Below are positions 10,619 through 20,128 of a DNA stretch of 64,000 nt, one piece after another. The position numbers were made by a program, and so were the translations under genes. The notes under the pieces were generated by a model. The model had not been told where the DNA came from. It did no database searches and saw only the letters and a program-made list of their open reading frames with translations. Origin of the DNA: Sorangium cellulosum (GTDB lineage Bacteria; Myxococcota_A; Polyangia; Polyangiales; Polyangiaceae); NCBI RefSeq assembly GCF_001589285.1, contig NZ_JEMA01000832.1, positions 1-64,000 on the forward strand, in the 5' to 3' direction. Position 1 is the first letter of the stretch, and every line of letters starts with the position of its first letter.

Positions 10619-10797
10619 GGTCGCATCTCGTAGTCGGGACGTGCGCGGAGGGCAATGTGCAACGCGTCATGCCGGCCGGATGAAGCGGCAGCGCCGCGCC
10701 CGACGGAACGCCGATCCGACGGCAGACCAACCGGCCCGACCGTCGGGCGGCATGTACCTTGCGGTCCCTGGACGAGGGCGCTACTCTCGGCGCCCCT

Positions 10798-11040
10798 ATG
10801 GCACGTGTAACTGTGGAAGACTGCCTCGAGCGCGAGGAAAACCGGTTCGCTCTCGTCGTGCTTGCGGCCAACCGGACGCGGCAGCTCATGAAGGGCGCGG
10901 ACACCCTCGTGAAGACGAAGAACAAGCCTGCCGTGACGAGCCTTCGAGAGATCGCGGCGGGCAAGGTGCACTTCCACCGGAGCTCCCACGAGGTCGTGTC
11001 CGAGTGGCTCCAGCAGATGAACGCTGGCGGCCAGCGTTGA
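10798..11040 (+). CDS. rpoZ: RNA polymerase omega subunit
   Basis: An 80-residue protein beginning [20 protein letters not shown], then [10 protein letters not shown], the signature helix of omega. It aids RNA polymerase assembly by clamping beta-prime and in many proteobacteria forms part of a ppGpp site. The ATG at 10798 gives the standard family N-terminus. An upstream in-frame ATG at 10759 adds 13 unrelated residues and is rejected. Confidence 0.95.
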   Translation: MARVTVEDCLEREENRFALVVLAANRTRQLMKGADTLVKTKNKPAVTSLREIAAGKVHFHRSSHEVVSEWLQQMNAGGQR

Positions 11041-11154
11041 TGGCGGATGGCGCGCCGGACGAGCGTGCCCCGGCGATGCACGCCTCCGTGAACGCCCCAC
11101 GCCAGCGCTCGCGCTCGTCGTCGTGCCAGCGCTGCGCTTGAGCTGTCGCTTCGC

Positions 11155-12030
11155 ATGAAAGGGGCAGCCTCGACGAGGTCACGGCGCGCTTCGGGCTCCG
11201 TCCAGCGTCGCGATCCGGAGCTCGAAGCGGGGACGTCGGCCCACTACGAGGACCCGGCGTACTACGCAAAGACCTACGCGCGGCGTACGGACGACGTCCG
11301 CTACTACGTCGACCTCGCCGTGGCGTCCGCGGGGCCCGTGCTCGAGTACGGCTGTGGCAACGGGCGCATCACGCTACCCGTCGCGAGGGCGGGGGTCCGG
11401 ATCACGGGCGTGGATCTATCGGCGCCGATGCTCGGCGATCTGCGCGCGCAGCTCGGGCGAGAGCCGCGCGACGTCGCGTCCCGCGTGAGCCTCCGGCGCG
11501 GCGACATGCGATCGCTGCGGCTGGGACGCCGCTTTCCGCTCGTGATCTGCCCGTTCAACGCCTTCCTGCACCTCTACACGCGCGCGGACGTGGAGCGCTT
11601 CTTTGCGCGAGCACACGAGCACCTGACGCCGCGGGGCGAGCTCGTCTTCGACGTCTCCATGCCCGAGCCGGCCGAGCTCGCGCGCGATCCGGATCGCGCC
11701 TACGCCACGCCGCGCTTCCGGTATCCCACGAAGGACGGCCCAGGCGAGGTCGTCCGGTACACGGAGCGGTTCGACTACGACAAGGTCCGGCAGATCCTGT
11801 TCGTTTCCATGGAGTTCTCGCCCGTCGCCGGCGGCGAGCGCTGGATGACGCCGCTCGCCCACCGGCAGTTCTACCCGCAGGAGCTCGAAGCCTTGCTCCA
11901 CTACAACGGCTTCGAGCTCACGGAGCTCCGCAGCGATTTCTCCGCGGCGCCGCCTGACAACCAGACGAGCATGCTGCTCTACCACTGCCGCCCGCGGCGA
12001 TCGGTGCGAGCTGGCCGCCGCCAGGGCTGA
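11155..12030 (+). CDS. Class I SAM-dependent methyltransferase
   Basis: A 291-residue protein with a Rossmann-type methyltransferase core. Motif I is VLEYGCGNGRI, followed by acidic motif II in ITGVDLSAPML, a RGDMRSL segment and VICPFNAFLHL as the motif IV strand. The first 25 residues are basic and poorly ordered. The C-terminal third (RFDYDKVRQILFVSMEF and later QFYPQELEALLHYNGF) resembles bacterial small-molecule methyltransferases of the type 11/25 families. No substrate can be named. It follows rpoZ on the same strand after 114 bases. Confidence 0.85.
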   Translation: MKGAASTRSRRASGSVQRRDPELEAGTSAHYEDPAYYAKTYARRTDDVRYYVDLAVASAGPVLEYGCGNGRITLPVARAGVRITGVDLSAPMLGDLRAQLGREPRDVASRVSLRRGDMRSLRLGRRFPLVICPFNAFLHLYTRADVERFFARAHEHLTPRGELVFDVSMPEPAELARDPDRAYATPRFRYPTKDGPGEVVRYTERFDYDKVRQILFVSMEFSPVAGGERWMTPLAHRQFYPQELEALLHYNGFELTELRSDFSAAPPDNQTSMLLYHCRPRRSVRAGRRQG

Positions 12031-12199
12031 CCGCGCGGCGCCCGGCCGGCTTCGGGGAGCCGCACGACGAACGCACGGCCCCAGGCAAGGCCTCAGGCGA
12101 GCCACGCCGGTCGGCGGCCGCGAAGGAGACGCGGAATCGTTGCCGAAGCCGCGGCGGAACGAGCCGGCCACGCGCTGAGCGCGCCTGCCACGTGGAGGC

Positions 12200-12937
12200 T
12201 CAGACCCCGATGTAGAGCCGGTGGGCGAAGTTGCGCTCGAGCTTGGCGCGCAGCACCTTCTCCGCCGCCGTCTCGATGTCGTACTCGACGCGCTTGAACT
12301 CGAAGCGCTTCGTGTCGCTGTCGTAGATCGTGTAGCTCGCGCGGTTGTCGTAGTCCCGCGGCTGTCCCACCGACCCGACGCTCACGATGTACTTGCGGCC
12401 CTGCTCGAGCTGGAAGTCCACCGCGGGGAGCTCCTCGACGCTGGTCGGCGTCAGGGCGAACACCTTGCAGAGGTGGGAGTGGCCGATCAGCGTGATGTGA
12501 CCGAGCTCATTCCACATGGGGAGGCACTCGCGCGCCTGCTCGGGGGCGAAGATGTACTCGAACTCCTCGAGGCGGACAGGCGAGCCGTGGCAGAGGTCGA
12601 CGTTGATGTCCGTCAACTTCTCCTGGTACGTCAGGCTCCGAAGCCAGGCCGCGTTTTCCGAGGAGAGCATCGCAGCGTGCGTGTCGAGCGCCTGCCGAGC
12701 GGCCTCGTAGTAGTACGAGTAGTCCATCCGCCCTGCGACCGCCGCGTCGTGGTTGCCGAGGATCGTCTTCTTGGCGACCTTGCGGACGAGATCGGCGCAC
12801 TCGTTTGGCGAACCGCCGTAGCCGACCGTGTCCCCGAGGCAGTAGTACACGTCGATGCGTTCGTGGCGGTACGACTCGAGCACAGCGCTAAGCGCCTCGT
12901 AGTTGGCGTGGGTATCGCTGAAGATCCCGAGTCTCAT
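12200..12937 (-). CDS. Calcineurin-like metallophosphoesterase
   Basis: A 245-residue enzyme carrying the full metal-binding set of the calcineurin-like fold: DTH in IFSDTHANYEAL, GDTVGYGGSP, GNHD, a later H in DLCHGSP, and GHSH. The domain is the YfcE/DUF2437-like type that takes phosphodiesters or nucleotides. The last strands end in a short basic helix. It stands alone and converges on the methyltransferase gene. The actual substrate is unknown. Confidence 0.88.
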   Translation of the reverse strand: MRLGIFSDTHANYEALSAVLESYRHERIDVYYCLGDTVGYGGSPNECADLVRKVAKKTILGNHDAAVAGRMDYSYYYEAARQALDTHAAMLSSENAAWLRSLTYQEKLTDINVDLCHGSPVRLEEFEYIFAPEQARECLPMWNELGHITLIGHSHLCKVFALTPTSVEELPAVDFQLEQGRKYIVSVGSVGQPRDYDNRASYTIYDSDTKRFEFKRVEYDIETAAEKVLRAKLERNFAHRLYIGV

Positions 12938-13241
12938 TTCGACGCGAGGGCGGAGGTTAGCACGAAGGCCTCGACTTCCGTTAGGAATTCAAATCCGAAT
13001 CCACAGCCGGGCCGGTCGGGCCGGAGCTGGGGGCTTGTGATCCCGGCTCCTCGGAGAACGTCCGGTGGCCCATACTTCCGCTGCACCCGGGACCTCGTGG
13101 AGGCCCCGAGCCCGGCCGCTCGTCTTGGCGATCTCGTCGACTTTGTCGCGCTGGTCGGTTTTGCCGAGCTTGCCGAGATAGCGGAGACGCTCCCAGCACC
13201 ATCGCGATGACGAGCGGCCACCCGCACCGGAGAAGGATAGC
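12938..13241. other. Divergent intergenic region
   Basis: About 300 bases separate the metallophosphoesterase (minus) and the 230-residue gene (plus). It includes a small AT-richer patch near 12980-13000, probably part of the minus-strand promoter region. No gene was recognised. Confidence 0.4.
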
Positions 13242-13934
13242 GTGGAGCCCATGAATACCAAACAGAACGGTGCAGGGTCCTCTCCGATTTCTGCGGAGCG
13301 GTCGGCCACGTCGGCTCTGTCCGCTGCGGCTGTCGAGCCGCCGCCGCCTGCCGTGGAGGATCTCGCGGAGGGGTGCGTGCGGTTTGTGGAGCGCGCGCTC
13401 GGGGTGCGGCTTGACTATCGGCCGGAGACCTTGCCCCTGCTCGACCACTACCTCGAGCAGGCGCGTAGGGCGACGTCGGAGAAGGTCGAGGCGTTGCCCG
13501 TGGTCGCGCACATGGCGGGCGTCTATTTCGGTGAGGTCATCCGACGCCGCTATGCGTCGTGGTGGCGGATGGACGGCGAAGACCCGACGTACTGGCAGGT
13601 CGAGTTCGGGTCGGTGTACCTCGCGTTCAGCCCCGTGCTCTTCGTTCGCGAGGCGCTCACGCGGGAGCCTGGCGCCTTGGCCGCGCGGGATACGGCGGAA
13701 GATCCCCTGAGCGGCGATCCTGCGGCGCTCGAGCTGGAGGACGAGGATCGCGAGGCGGTCGCGGCCAGGCTCGCCGAGCTGCCGCCGGTCTCGGAGGACG
13801 AGTACTACGCGCCGTCGACGCGGCTCGAGGTGATCGACATCGCCGTGGACGCGATCCGCTCGCGCCGGCTCGCCGCCGGCGACGAGACCGACGCCGCGCT
13901 CGTGCCGGGCGACTACGAGCGCAACGGCGGCTGA
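13242..13934 (+). CDS. Conserved-looking protein of unknown function upstream of tssM
   Basis: A 230-residue soluble protein. GTG at 13242 is preceded by GAAGGA; an ATG at 13251 is an alternative. After a Ser/Pro/Ala-rich 30-residue lead, it has a helical region with RFVERALGVRLDYRPETLPL and a WWRMDGEDPTYWQVEFGSVYLAFSP block rich in aromatic residues, then an acidic helix. Third-base G+C is high as in true genes. I do not recognise the family. It lies 105 bases before tssM on the same strand and may act with it. Confidence 0.7.
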   Translation: MEPMNTKQNGAGSSPISAERSATSALSAAAVEPPPPAVEDLAEGCVRFVERALGVRLDYRPETLPLLDHYLEQARRATSEKVEALPVVAHMAGVYFGEVIRRRYASWWRMDGEDPTYWQVEFGSVYLAFSPVLFVREALTREPGALAARDTAEDPLSGDPAALELEDEDREAVAARLAELPPVSEDEYYAPSTRLEVIDIAVDAIRSRRLAAGDETDAALVPGDYERNGG

Positions 13935-14038
13935 GCCGGGGCCGCTGCGCGCAGGCGCATCGCGCGCGCCACGCGCCAGATCGCGGCGCCGCTCGTGGAC
14001 GTGCTCCGGCGGCGTCGACAGGTGATATCGTCGCCAGC

Positions 14039-16951
14039 GTGTTGTGGGTCCTCTTCGCGCTACTGCTCCTCATCTCGTGGGCGGCGTACTTCACGTTCGA
14101 GCTGTCCACCGCGATCCCGATCGCGGCGAGCGTCGTCGTCGCGCTCGCTGCGGTCGCGCTCTTCGTGTTCCGCCGCATCAAGGCGGGCCGCGCCGCGTCT
14201 GCGCTCGAGCGGGCGATCGTCCAGCAGGGCGTGCAGCAGGCGCTCAACGCGCGGCCCGAGCGCCGCGCCGAGATCCAGGAGCTCCAGCGGCAGGTCCAGG
14301 GCGGCATCAGCGCGCTGAAGACCTCGAAGCTCGGCAAGGGGAAGAAGCACGGCAGCGCGGCGCTCTACTCGCTGCCCTGGTACGTCATCATCGGCCCGCC
14401 CGGGGCGGGGAAGACGACCGCGCTGAAGCACTCGGGCCTGGTCTTCCCGTACGCGCACCCGAGCAACGGCGGCGGTGTGCGCGGCGTCGGCGGCACGCGG
14501 AACTGCGACTGGTGGTTCACGAACGAGGCGATCCTCCTCGACACCGCGGGGCGCTACACGACCGAGCAGGACGACCACGAGGAGTGGATCGCGTTCCTGC
14601 AGATGCTCCTCAGGCATCGCGCCCGCCGCCCGCTCAACGGCATCCTCGTCGCCGTGAGCGTGGCGGATCTCATCGACGCGAGCGAGCAGCAGGTCGAGCA
14701 GATGGGGAAGAAGCTCCGGGCGCGCATCGACGAGGTGATGACGCAGCTCCACATGGTGCTGCCCGTCTACCTCCTGTTCACGAAGTGCGATCTCATCGCG
14801 GGCTTCTCGGAGTTCTTCGGCGACATGCGCAGGAGCGACCGCGCCCAGGCGTGGGGCGCGACGCTCAAGCTGAGCGCGGACAAGAACGACCCGGGCAGGC
14901 TGTTCGACGCCGAGTTCGACGCCCTGGCGAAGCAGATCCACGGCCGCGCGCTGAAGCGGCTCGTGATGGAGCGCAGCCGGGAGGTGCGCGAGCGCGTCTA
15001 CCAGTTCCCGCTCGAGTTCTCGGGCATCCGTCGGAACCTGTCCGATCTCGTCTCGACCGTCTTCATGGTGAACGCGTTCCAGGGGACGCCCATCTTCCGG
15101 GGGTTTTACTTCACGAGCGGCACGCAGGAGGGCAGGCCGCTCGACCGTGTCCTCCAGCGGATGGGCCACGCGATGGGCATCCGCACGCACGAGGCGGTGG
15201 CTCAGCAGAACGTCGAGTCGAAGAGCTACTTCCTCCACGACGTGTTCATGAACGTCGTCTTCCCTGACGGGGACATCGCCGCGAGGAGCGCGAGCGAGAT
15301 CCGGCGCCAGCGGATCATGCGCGGCGCGATCAGCGCAGCGGCCGCGACGCTCGGGGTCATCCTCGCCATCCCGAGCTTCGTGTCGTTCAGCAACAACCGT
15401 GAGTTCCTGCGCGACGCCGAGGCAGACGCGCGCGCCGTCAGCGCGATCCGATGGGAGGACACGCGACCCGTCTCGGACAAGCTCGCGGCGCTGCGACCTG
15501 CGCTGGGCCGGCTCCTCGAGATCGACGAGGCGCGCGACGACGGGCCGCCGGACGGGATGGGCTGGACGATGTTCCAGGGAGAGACGGTCTACCCTCCGCT
15601 GGTGCACGTCTACGTCGCGAGCCTCCAGAACGGCTTCGTGATCCCGTGCAAGCAGCGGCTCGAGGATCGCCTCAAGCTCGCGAAGGGAGATCACTACCTG
15701 CGCGAGCGGAACGAGCTCAAGCTGTACCTGATGCTGAGCGACGTGGAGCACCTCGACGTCGACTGGGCCACGGACAGGTTCACCTCGCTCTGGGCCGAGG
15801 TGCTCCGGCCGACGTCGAACCTCGGCGAGAGCGAGCTGACGAAGCAGCTCGAGCCGCACGTCGCGTACTACCTATCGCTCATCAAGCAGAAGCGGGTCAC
15901 GCCGGTCGGGCGGAAGGATGACCTGGTCACGAGCGTGCGCGCGACGCTCCAGGCGGTGCAGGTGCGGAAGCGCTATTACGACTTCTTCGTCAACTCGATC
16001 ATCGAGGAGAAGTACGACCCGACGGGCGACAACAGCCGCGCGAACCGCAAGTATCCTCCGCTCACGCTGGCCGACATGTTCGCCGACCGCCCCGACGTGC
16101 TGAAGGTCATCGGCAGCAAGCTGTACGCCAAGGAGAAGCGCTGGAAGGAGGTCGACGGCCCGTACACCGAGAAGGGGCATCTCGCCGTGCTCGAGAAGAT
16201 CGAGGAGGGCGCGGAGAGCTTGCTGGCGGAGCGGTGGGTCGTGGATCTCGCGCCCGGCGAGGAGACCTCGATCAACAAGAACCTGGACGGCCTCGCGGCC
16301 GACTACGACGCCCGCTACATCGCCCAGTGGACCGACTGGATGGCGGATCTCACCGTGCGGACCCCGGCCAACCTGAAGGAGGCGAAGGACGTCTACATGG
16401 AGCTCGCCAAGCCGGACTACCCGTACCTTCGGATCATCCGCGCCCTCGAGGACAACACGCAGTGGAAGCGGGATCGCAGCGCGCTCGAGGACTCGGGCCT
16501 GATGAAGCGCGGGAAGGAGCACCTCGAGCGGAAGATCGAGCAGAAGACGAGGTTGAAGGTCCCCCTCAACGTGAAGCTCATCAGAAACCGGCCGAGCTCG
16601 GTCCCGGACGGGTTCAAGCGGACCGTCGAGTTCGGAGTCCCCGCCGCGCCGAGCGGCTCGGCGCCGGTCACGGACACGCCCCTGGCGAGGTACATCTCGC
16701 TGCTCAGCTCCCTGCGCGACGAGATCCAGCGGCTCGAGGACCTGAACCCGAACGTCGACGCGCGCCTCATGGCCGAGCGGCTGATCGAGGCGACACGGCA
16801 GGCCGACGCGCTCCTCCAGCCCTTCGACGAGCGAGCCAAGACGCTGCTCCGGCCGCTCTTGCTGACCCCGCTGCAGGTCGTGGCCGCGCGGCTCCCGCCG
16901 CTCGCGGCGGTCTCCCGCTTCCCCTCCGCGGCCGCCGCTGGCCCGCGCTGA
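14039..16951 (+). CDS. tssM: TssM/IcmF-like type VI secretion membrane protein, C-terminally short
   Basis: From GTG 14039 the protein has 970 residues. Two N-terminal transmembrane helices (residues 1-45) precede a cytoplasmic GTPase-like domain with Walker A GPPGAGKTT at 119-127, LLDTAGRYTTE and LFTKCDL. A third membrane helix lies at about 430-452, and an IcmF-type helical periplasmic domain follows. TssM with TssJ and TssL forms the envelope complex of the type VI secretion system. Full-length members run to about 1,100-1,200 residues and end in a beta-rich TssJ-binding part; this one stops before it, and the opposite-strand rimI begins 15 bases later. No other tss gene is present. The start is chosen by the first hydrophobic residue run. 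Confidence 0.85.
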   Translation: MLWVLFALLLLISWAAYFTFELSTAIPIAASVVVALAAVALFVFRRIKAGRAASALERAIVQQGVQQALNARPERRAEIQELQRQVQGGISALKTSKLGKGKKHGSAALYSLPWYVIIGPPGAGKTTALKHSGLVFPYAHPSNGGGVRGVGGTRNCDWWFTNEAILLDTAGRYTTEQDDHEEWIAFLQMLLRHRARRPLNGILVAVSVADLIDASEQQVEQMGKKLRARIDEVMTQLHMVLPVYLLFTKCDLIAGFSEFFGDMRRSDRAQAWGATLKLSADKNDPGRLFDAEFDALAKQIHGRALKRLVMERSREVRERVYQFPLEFSGIRRNLSDLVSTVFMVNAFQGTPIFRGFYFTSGTQEGRPLDRVLQRMGHAMGIRTHEAVAQQNVESKSYFLHDVFMNVVFPDGDIAARSASEIRRQRIMRGAISAAAATLGVILAIPSFVSFSNNREFLRDAEADARAVSAIRWEDTRPVSDKLAALRPALGRLLEIDEARDDGPPDGMGWTMFQGETVYPPLVHVYVASLQNGFVIPCKQRLEDRLKLAKGDHYLRERNELKLYLMLSDVEHLDVDWATDRFTSLWAEVLRPTSNLGESELTKQLEPHVAYYLSLIKQKRVTPVGRKDDLVTSVRATLQAVQVRKRYYDFFVNSIIEEKYDPTGDNSRANRKYPPLTLADMFADRPDVLKVIGSKLYAKEKRWKEVDGPYTEKGHLAVLEKIEEGAESLLAERWVVDLAPGEETSINKNLDGLAADYDARYIAQWTDWMADLTVRTPANLKEAKDVYMELAKPDYPYLRIIRALEDNTQWKRDRSALEDSGLMKRGKEHLERKIEQKTRLKVPLNVKLIRNRPSSVPDGFKRTVEFGVPAAPSGSAPVTDTPLARYISLLSSLRDEIQRLEDLNPNVDARLMAERLIEATRQADALLQPFDERAKTLLRPLLLTPLQVVAARLPPLAAVSRFPSAAAAGPR

Positions 16952-16966
16952 GCAGCGCGGCGCGGG

Positions 16967-17491
16967 TCAGACCTCGATGCGGATCTCGTCGCGGCCTGGC
17001 TGCACCGCGCCGGTCGTCGGATCGAGCGTGAGCACCATCTCCACCGCATCCTCGCCGTTGTCGCTGTAGTACCGGGGGCGCACGCCCATCGCCGTGAAGC
17101 CGAGCTTCCGGTAGAGCCGGATCGCTGCGCGGTTCGAGCGGCGCACCTCGAGCAGGAGCAGCCGCACCTGCTGCTGCTGCGCGTACTCGAGCGAGCGGCG
17201 CATCAGCGCCGTCGCGAGCCCGCGCCGACGCGCGGTCGGGCAGGTGGCGACGTTGAGCACGTGCAGCTCGTCGGCCACGTGCCACGCGATGAGGAAGGCG
17301 AGCGCCTGCCGTCCCTCGCGCGCGACCCAGCAGCGCGTCCACGGGCGGCGCAGCTCTTCTCGCGCGGAGAACTGCGGTACGTCGAAGGCCGCGGCCGCGA
17401 CCGCGTCGACCTCGTCGAGCGCCGCGTCGTCCGCGGCGTCGGCCGTGAGCTGGATCAGCGAGACCGAGCTCGTCGTCCCTTCTTGCTTCAC
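16967..17491 (-). CDS. rimI: GNAT acetyltransferase, RimI-like
   Basis: A 174-residue GNAT-fold enzyme with the acetyl-CoA pyrophosphate loop TCPTARRRGLATALM and the LLLEVRRSNRAAIRLYRKLGFTAMGVRPRYY signature (quoted in part) of RimI, the N-alpha-acetyltransferase of ribosomal protein bS18. The sequence ends VEMVLTL plus a short tail. It starts at GTG 17491, four bases overlapping (GTGA) the stop of the vWA lipoprotein gene, so translation is coupled. RimI is elsewhere often next to tsaB; that partner is absent here, so another GNAT substrate is possible. Confidence 0.82.
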   Translation of the reverse strand: MKQEGTTSSVSLIQLTADAADDAALDEVDAVAAAAFDVPQFSAREELRRPWTRCWVAREGRQALAFLIAWHVADELHVLNVATCPTARRRGLATALMRRSLEYAQQQQVRLLLLEVRRSNRAAIRLYRKLGFTAMGVRPRYYSDNGEDAVEMVLTLDPTTGAVQPGRDEIRIEV

Positions 17492-18681
17492 CGCGCCTCC
17501 TCCGTCGGGCAGCCGGACACGATCTGGACCTGACCTACCCGTCCGCTCTTCAGCTTCTGGCACGCCTCTCCGAGGAGCTCGACGACAGCGGGAGACTTCC
17601 AGCGCCAGCCGTTCTCCGGGTCGTACGGGACCAGCTGCTCGTCCAGGTAGACGTTGGTCTGCCCGTCCTCCGGCGGCGGGTCGGCGAGAGCGAACTCGCA
17701 CGACACGACGATGCTGGCGATCCTCGAGAGCACGTTCCCCAGCGTGTCGAGGTTGTCCACCTTGAAGTAGAAGGGGCTCACGAACTGCGCTGTGCCGCCG
17801 GCGAGCGCCATCTGGTCGAGGACATCGCCGTAGAACTCGCTCCCGGGGATGCCGACGACATAGACATCGATACCGCTCGCCGCGAGCCGCGCGATCGCGG
17901 CGACCGTGTCGTCGCGGTCGAGGCACCCACCTGGCCCCGAGGGCCCGGAAGGCGCGCAGCAGTTCTCCTCGGGGCATTGCTGCTCGATGTTGGCGATGCA
18001 CTCCTCGGCGCTGCATGTCGCGGAGCTGTTGCAGTTTGGACCCCCGTCGGTCGCGAGCACGACGACCGTCTTGCCCGGGAGCTCCACGAGCTTCGGCGCG
18101 AGCGCGGTGAGCGTCGCCGCGGTCGGCGTCCCGCCTAGCGGCACAACGCGCGTCGCCGAGCGGAACCTCGAGGTGGTCGGGCGCCGCTCCTGGCCGTCCG
18201 AGAAGGGATCTCCCGGCGTGACAGGGAACACCTCGCCGCCGGGCCGGCACGGCGCATCGGCGGTCGCGTCCAGCGGGAACACCGCGGCGCCGACGTTGAT
18301 CAGGGGGCCCAGGTTGCGCACGAGATCGACGGCGGCCTCGTGCACCCGGTCGTAGCGCGTCGCGCCCGACGAGGCGGCGCTGAGCATGCTGCCCGACGCG
18401 TCGAGGACGAAGTAGAGGTTCGGCGCCTCGGCGATCTCTACCTGATGGATCTGGTTGCCGCAGAGCCCGCCTGCGTCCACGGGCGGTGGTCCGCTCGAGC
18501 CTCCGGGGCCCGGGTTGAACCCGTCATCGGGCTCCTGCGCCTCCTGGCCGACGCCGCTTCGTGGACGCTGCTTCAAGCCGTCGTCCGTGCACGCGGACAG
18601 CGCCGCCCCGAGCGCGAGCGCGGCACCGAGGCAGCAGCTCATGCCGCAGACGCCGGCCCGCTGCTTCACGGCCGTCTTCAT
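17488..18681 (-). CDS. vWA-domain lipoprotein
   Basis: A 397-residue secreted protein. Its signal peptide ends at lipobox LSAC (Cys 31), followed by a Pro/Gly linker and a von Willebrand factor A domain. The metal-ion-dependent adhesion site is DASGS at 94-98, with the later T of GGTPT and the D of VVLATDGG completing it. Several Cys residues (CNSSATCSAEEC and CCAPSGPSG) sit in an insertion after the fourth strand. vWA lipoproteins of this kind act in adhesion or protein assembly on the myxobacterial surface. The function is not specific. Its stop overlaps the rimI start. Confidence 0.85.
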   Translation of the reverse strand: MKTAVKQRAGVCGMSCCLGAALALGAALSACTDDGLKQRPRSGVGQEAQEPDDGFNPGPGGSSGPPPVDAGGLCGNQIHQVEIAEAPNLYFVLDASGSMLSAASSGATRYDRVHEAAVDLVRNLGPLINVGAAVFPLDATADAPCRPGGEVFPVTPGDPFSDGQERRPTTSRFRSATRVVPLGGTPTAATLTALAPKLVELPGKTVVVLATDGGPNCNSSATCSAEECIANIEQQCPEENCCAPSGPSGPGGCLDRDDTVAAIARLAASGIDVYVVGIPGSEFYGDVLDQMALAGGTAQFVSPFYFKVDNLDTLGNVLSRIASIVVSCEFALADPPPEDGQTNVYLDEQLVPYDPENGWRWKSPAVVELLGEACQKLKSGRVGQVQIVSGCPTEEAR

Positions 18682-18751
18682 GACGAGCAGCGTACCACGC
18701 TCGTTCGCACCGGCGGCCCAGGCGCTGCCGGCGAGCGCCGCCCGCGCGAGC

Positions 18752-20083
18752 TCAGGGCTCGCGGTAGAACCTGGGCACGCGGCGCGAGATGCTCGTCAGC
18801 ACTTCCCACGCGATCGTGCCCGTGAGCCCGGCGATCTCCTCGACGCTGATCGTCGCGCGCCCGAGCGGCCCGTCCTGTGTTCCAAGGAACACCACCTCGT
18901 CGCCCACGCGCGCTCCCGGGACGTCTGTCACGTCGAGCATCGTGAGATCCATCGACACGGCGCCGGCGATCGGCGCGCGCTGACCGCGCACGAGCCCGGC
19001 CCCGCGGTTCGACAGCTGGCGGCTCAGGCCGTCGGCGTACCCCATCGGCACGGTGGCCACGACGCTCTCCCGCGAGGCCTGCCAGGTGTGGCCGTAGCCG
19101 ATCCTGTCGCCCTTCGCGATCGTGCGCAGCGCGACGATCTCGCTGCGCACGCGGATGACCGGCTTGAGGTCGGGCGCGAGCCCCGCGCACGGCGAGATGC
19201 CGAAGAGCGCGACCCCGGGTCGCACGACGTCGAGCCACGCGGCCGGCAGGCGCAGCATGGCCGCGCTGTTCGAGGCGTGCCGCACCCGCGGCGTGAGGCC
19301 GAAGCACTTCGCCCGCTGCTCGATCTCCTCGAAGCGCTTCATCTGCTCGATCGTCACGCCGAGGTCGTCGGCGTCCGCGCAGGCGAGGTGCGTCATGAGC
19401 CCGTCGAGCCTCACCTCCGGGTGCCTGGCGAGCGCCGCGAACACCGCCTCGAGCTCGGAGCTCGCGGCGCCGAGCCGTCCCATGCCGGTGTCGACCTTCA
19501 GATGGACGCCGACGCGACCGCGGTGCTCGAGCCGCACCACGGTCGCGAGGCGCTCGATCTGTCCGGCGTCGTAGACGACGGGAACGAGATCGCGCGCGAT
19601 GATCTCCTCGAACCCCTCGCGGCGCGGGCCGTAGTAGCCGCCCATGACGAGGATGGGCAGCCGGATGCCGGCGTCCCGCAGCTCGATGGCCTCCTCCAGC
19701 AGCGCGACGCACAGCCCGGGGATGCCGGTCCGCTCGAGCGTCCGCGCGACGGCCGGCGCGCCGTGCCCGTACGCGTCGGCCTTGAGCACACCCCAGATCT
19801 GCGGCCTCTGCGCGCCGGCCATCGCTCGCTCGAGGACGCGCAGGTTGTGCCGCAGGTGCGCGAGGTTCACCTCCGCGCGGGTCGGGCGAACCGCGTCCGC
19901 CGGCGCCGCGCGCCGTGGCCGCAGCACCCGCACCGGGCCGGCGCTCGATCCGAGCCCTTCGACGGCCGACGCCGTGCCGTTGCGATCCGAGACCGTGGTG
20001 CTGAGCTCCGTGGACGCGTGCGAGGCGGACATCGTGTACGCGGATAGCCCTACGCTCGATCGCGGGTCAAGATTCCGGGCCAT
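18752..20083 (-). CDS. alr: Alanine racemase
   Basis: A 443-residue fold-type III PLP enzyme that interconverts L- and D-alanine for peptidoglycan. The Schiff-base lysine is in KADAYGHG. The family regions VDTGMGRLG, HLACAD and NSAAML follow, and the second catalytic residue Tyr is in RIGYGHTW just before VPMGYADG. The core begins near residue 67. The first 60 residues are unusual for Alr and low in conserved character, so an internal start (for example ATG at 20032) may be the real one; neither has a good ribosome binding site. Confidence 0.93.
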   Translation of the reverse strand: MARNLDPRSSVGLSAYTMSASHASTELSTTVSDRNGTASAVEGLGSSAGPVRVLRPRRAAPADAVRPTRAEVNLAHLRHNLRVLERAMAGAQRPQIWGVLKADAYGHGAPAVARTLERTGIPGLCVALLEEAIELRDAGIRLPILVMGGYYGPRREGFEEIIARDLVPVVYDAGQIERLATVVRLEHRGRVGVHLKVDTGMGRLGAASSELEAVFAALARHPEVRLDGLMTHLACADADDLGVTIEQMKRFEEIEQRAKCFGLTPRVRHASNSAAMLRLPAAWLDVVRPGVALFGISPCAGLAPDLKPVIRVRSEIVALRTIAKGDRIGYGHTWQASRESVVATVPMGYADGLSRQLSNRGAGLVRGQRAPIAGAVSMDLTMLDVTDVPGARVGDEVVFLGTQDGPLGRATISVEEIAGLTGTIAWEVLTSISRRVPRFYREP

Positions 20084-20128
20084 GTTGGTGCGACAACGTG
20101 AGGCATGTCCGCGGCGCGCGGACGCCGG

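Noticed and set aside
12960-13010. A tRNA-like TTCAAATCC string
   Set aside because: No acceptor or anticodon stem can be paired around it.
13559-14038. Upstream extension of the tssM frame
   Set aside because: The extension is Arg/Gly/Ala-rich and overlaps the preceding gene; the membrane segment and conserved protein begin after 14039.
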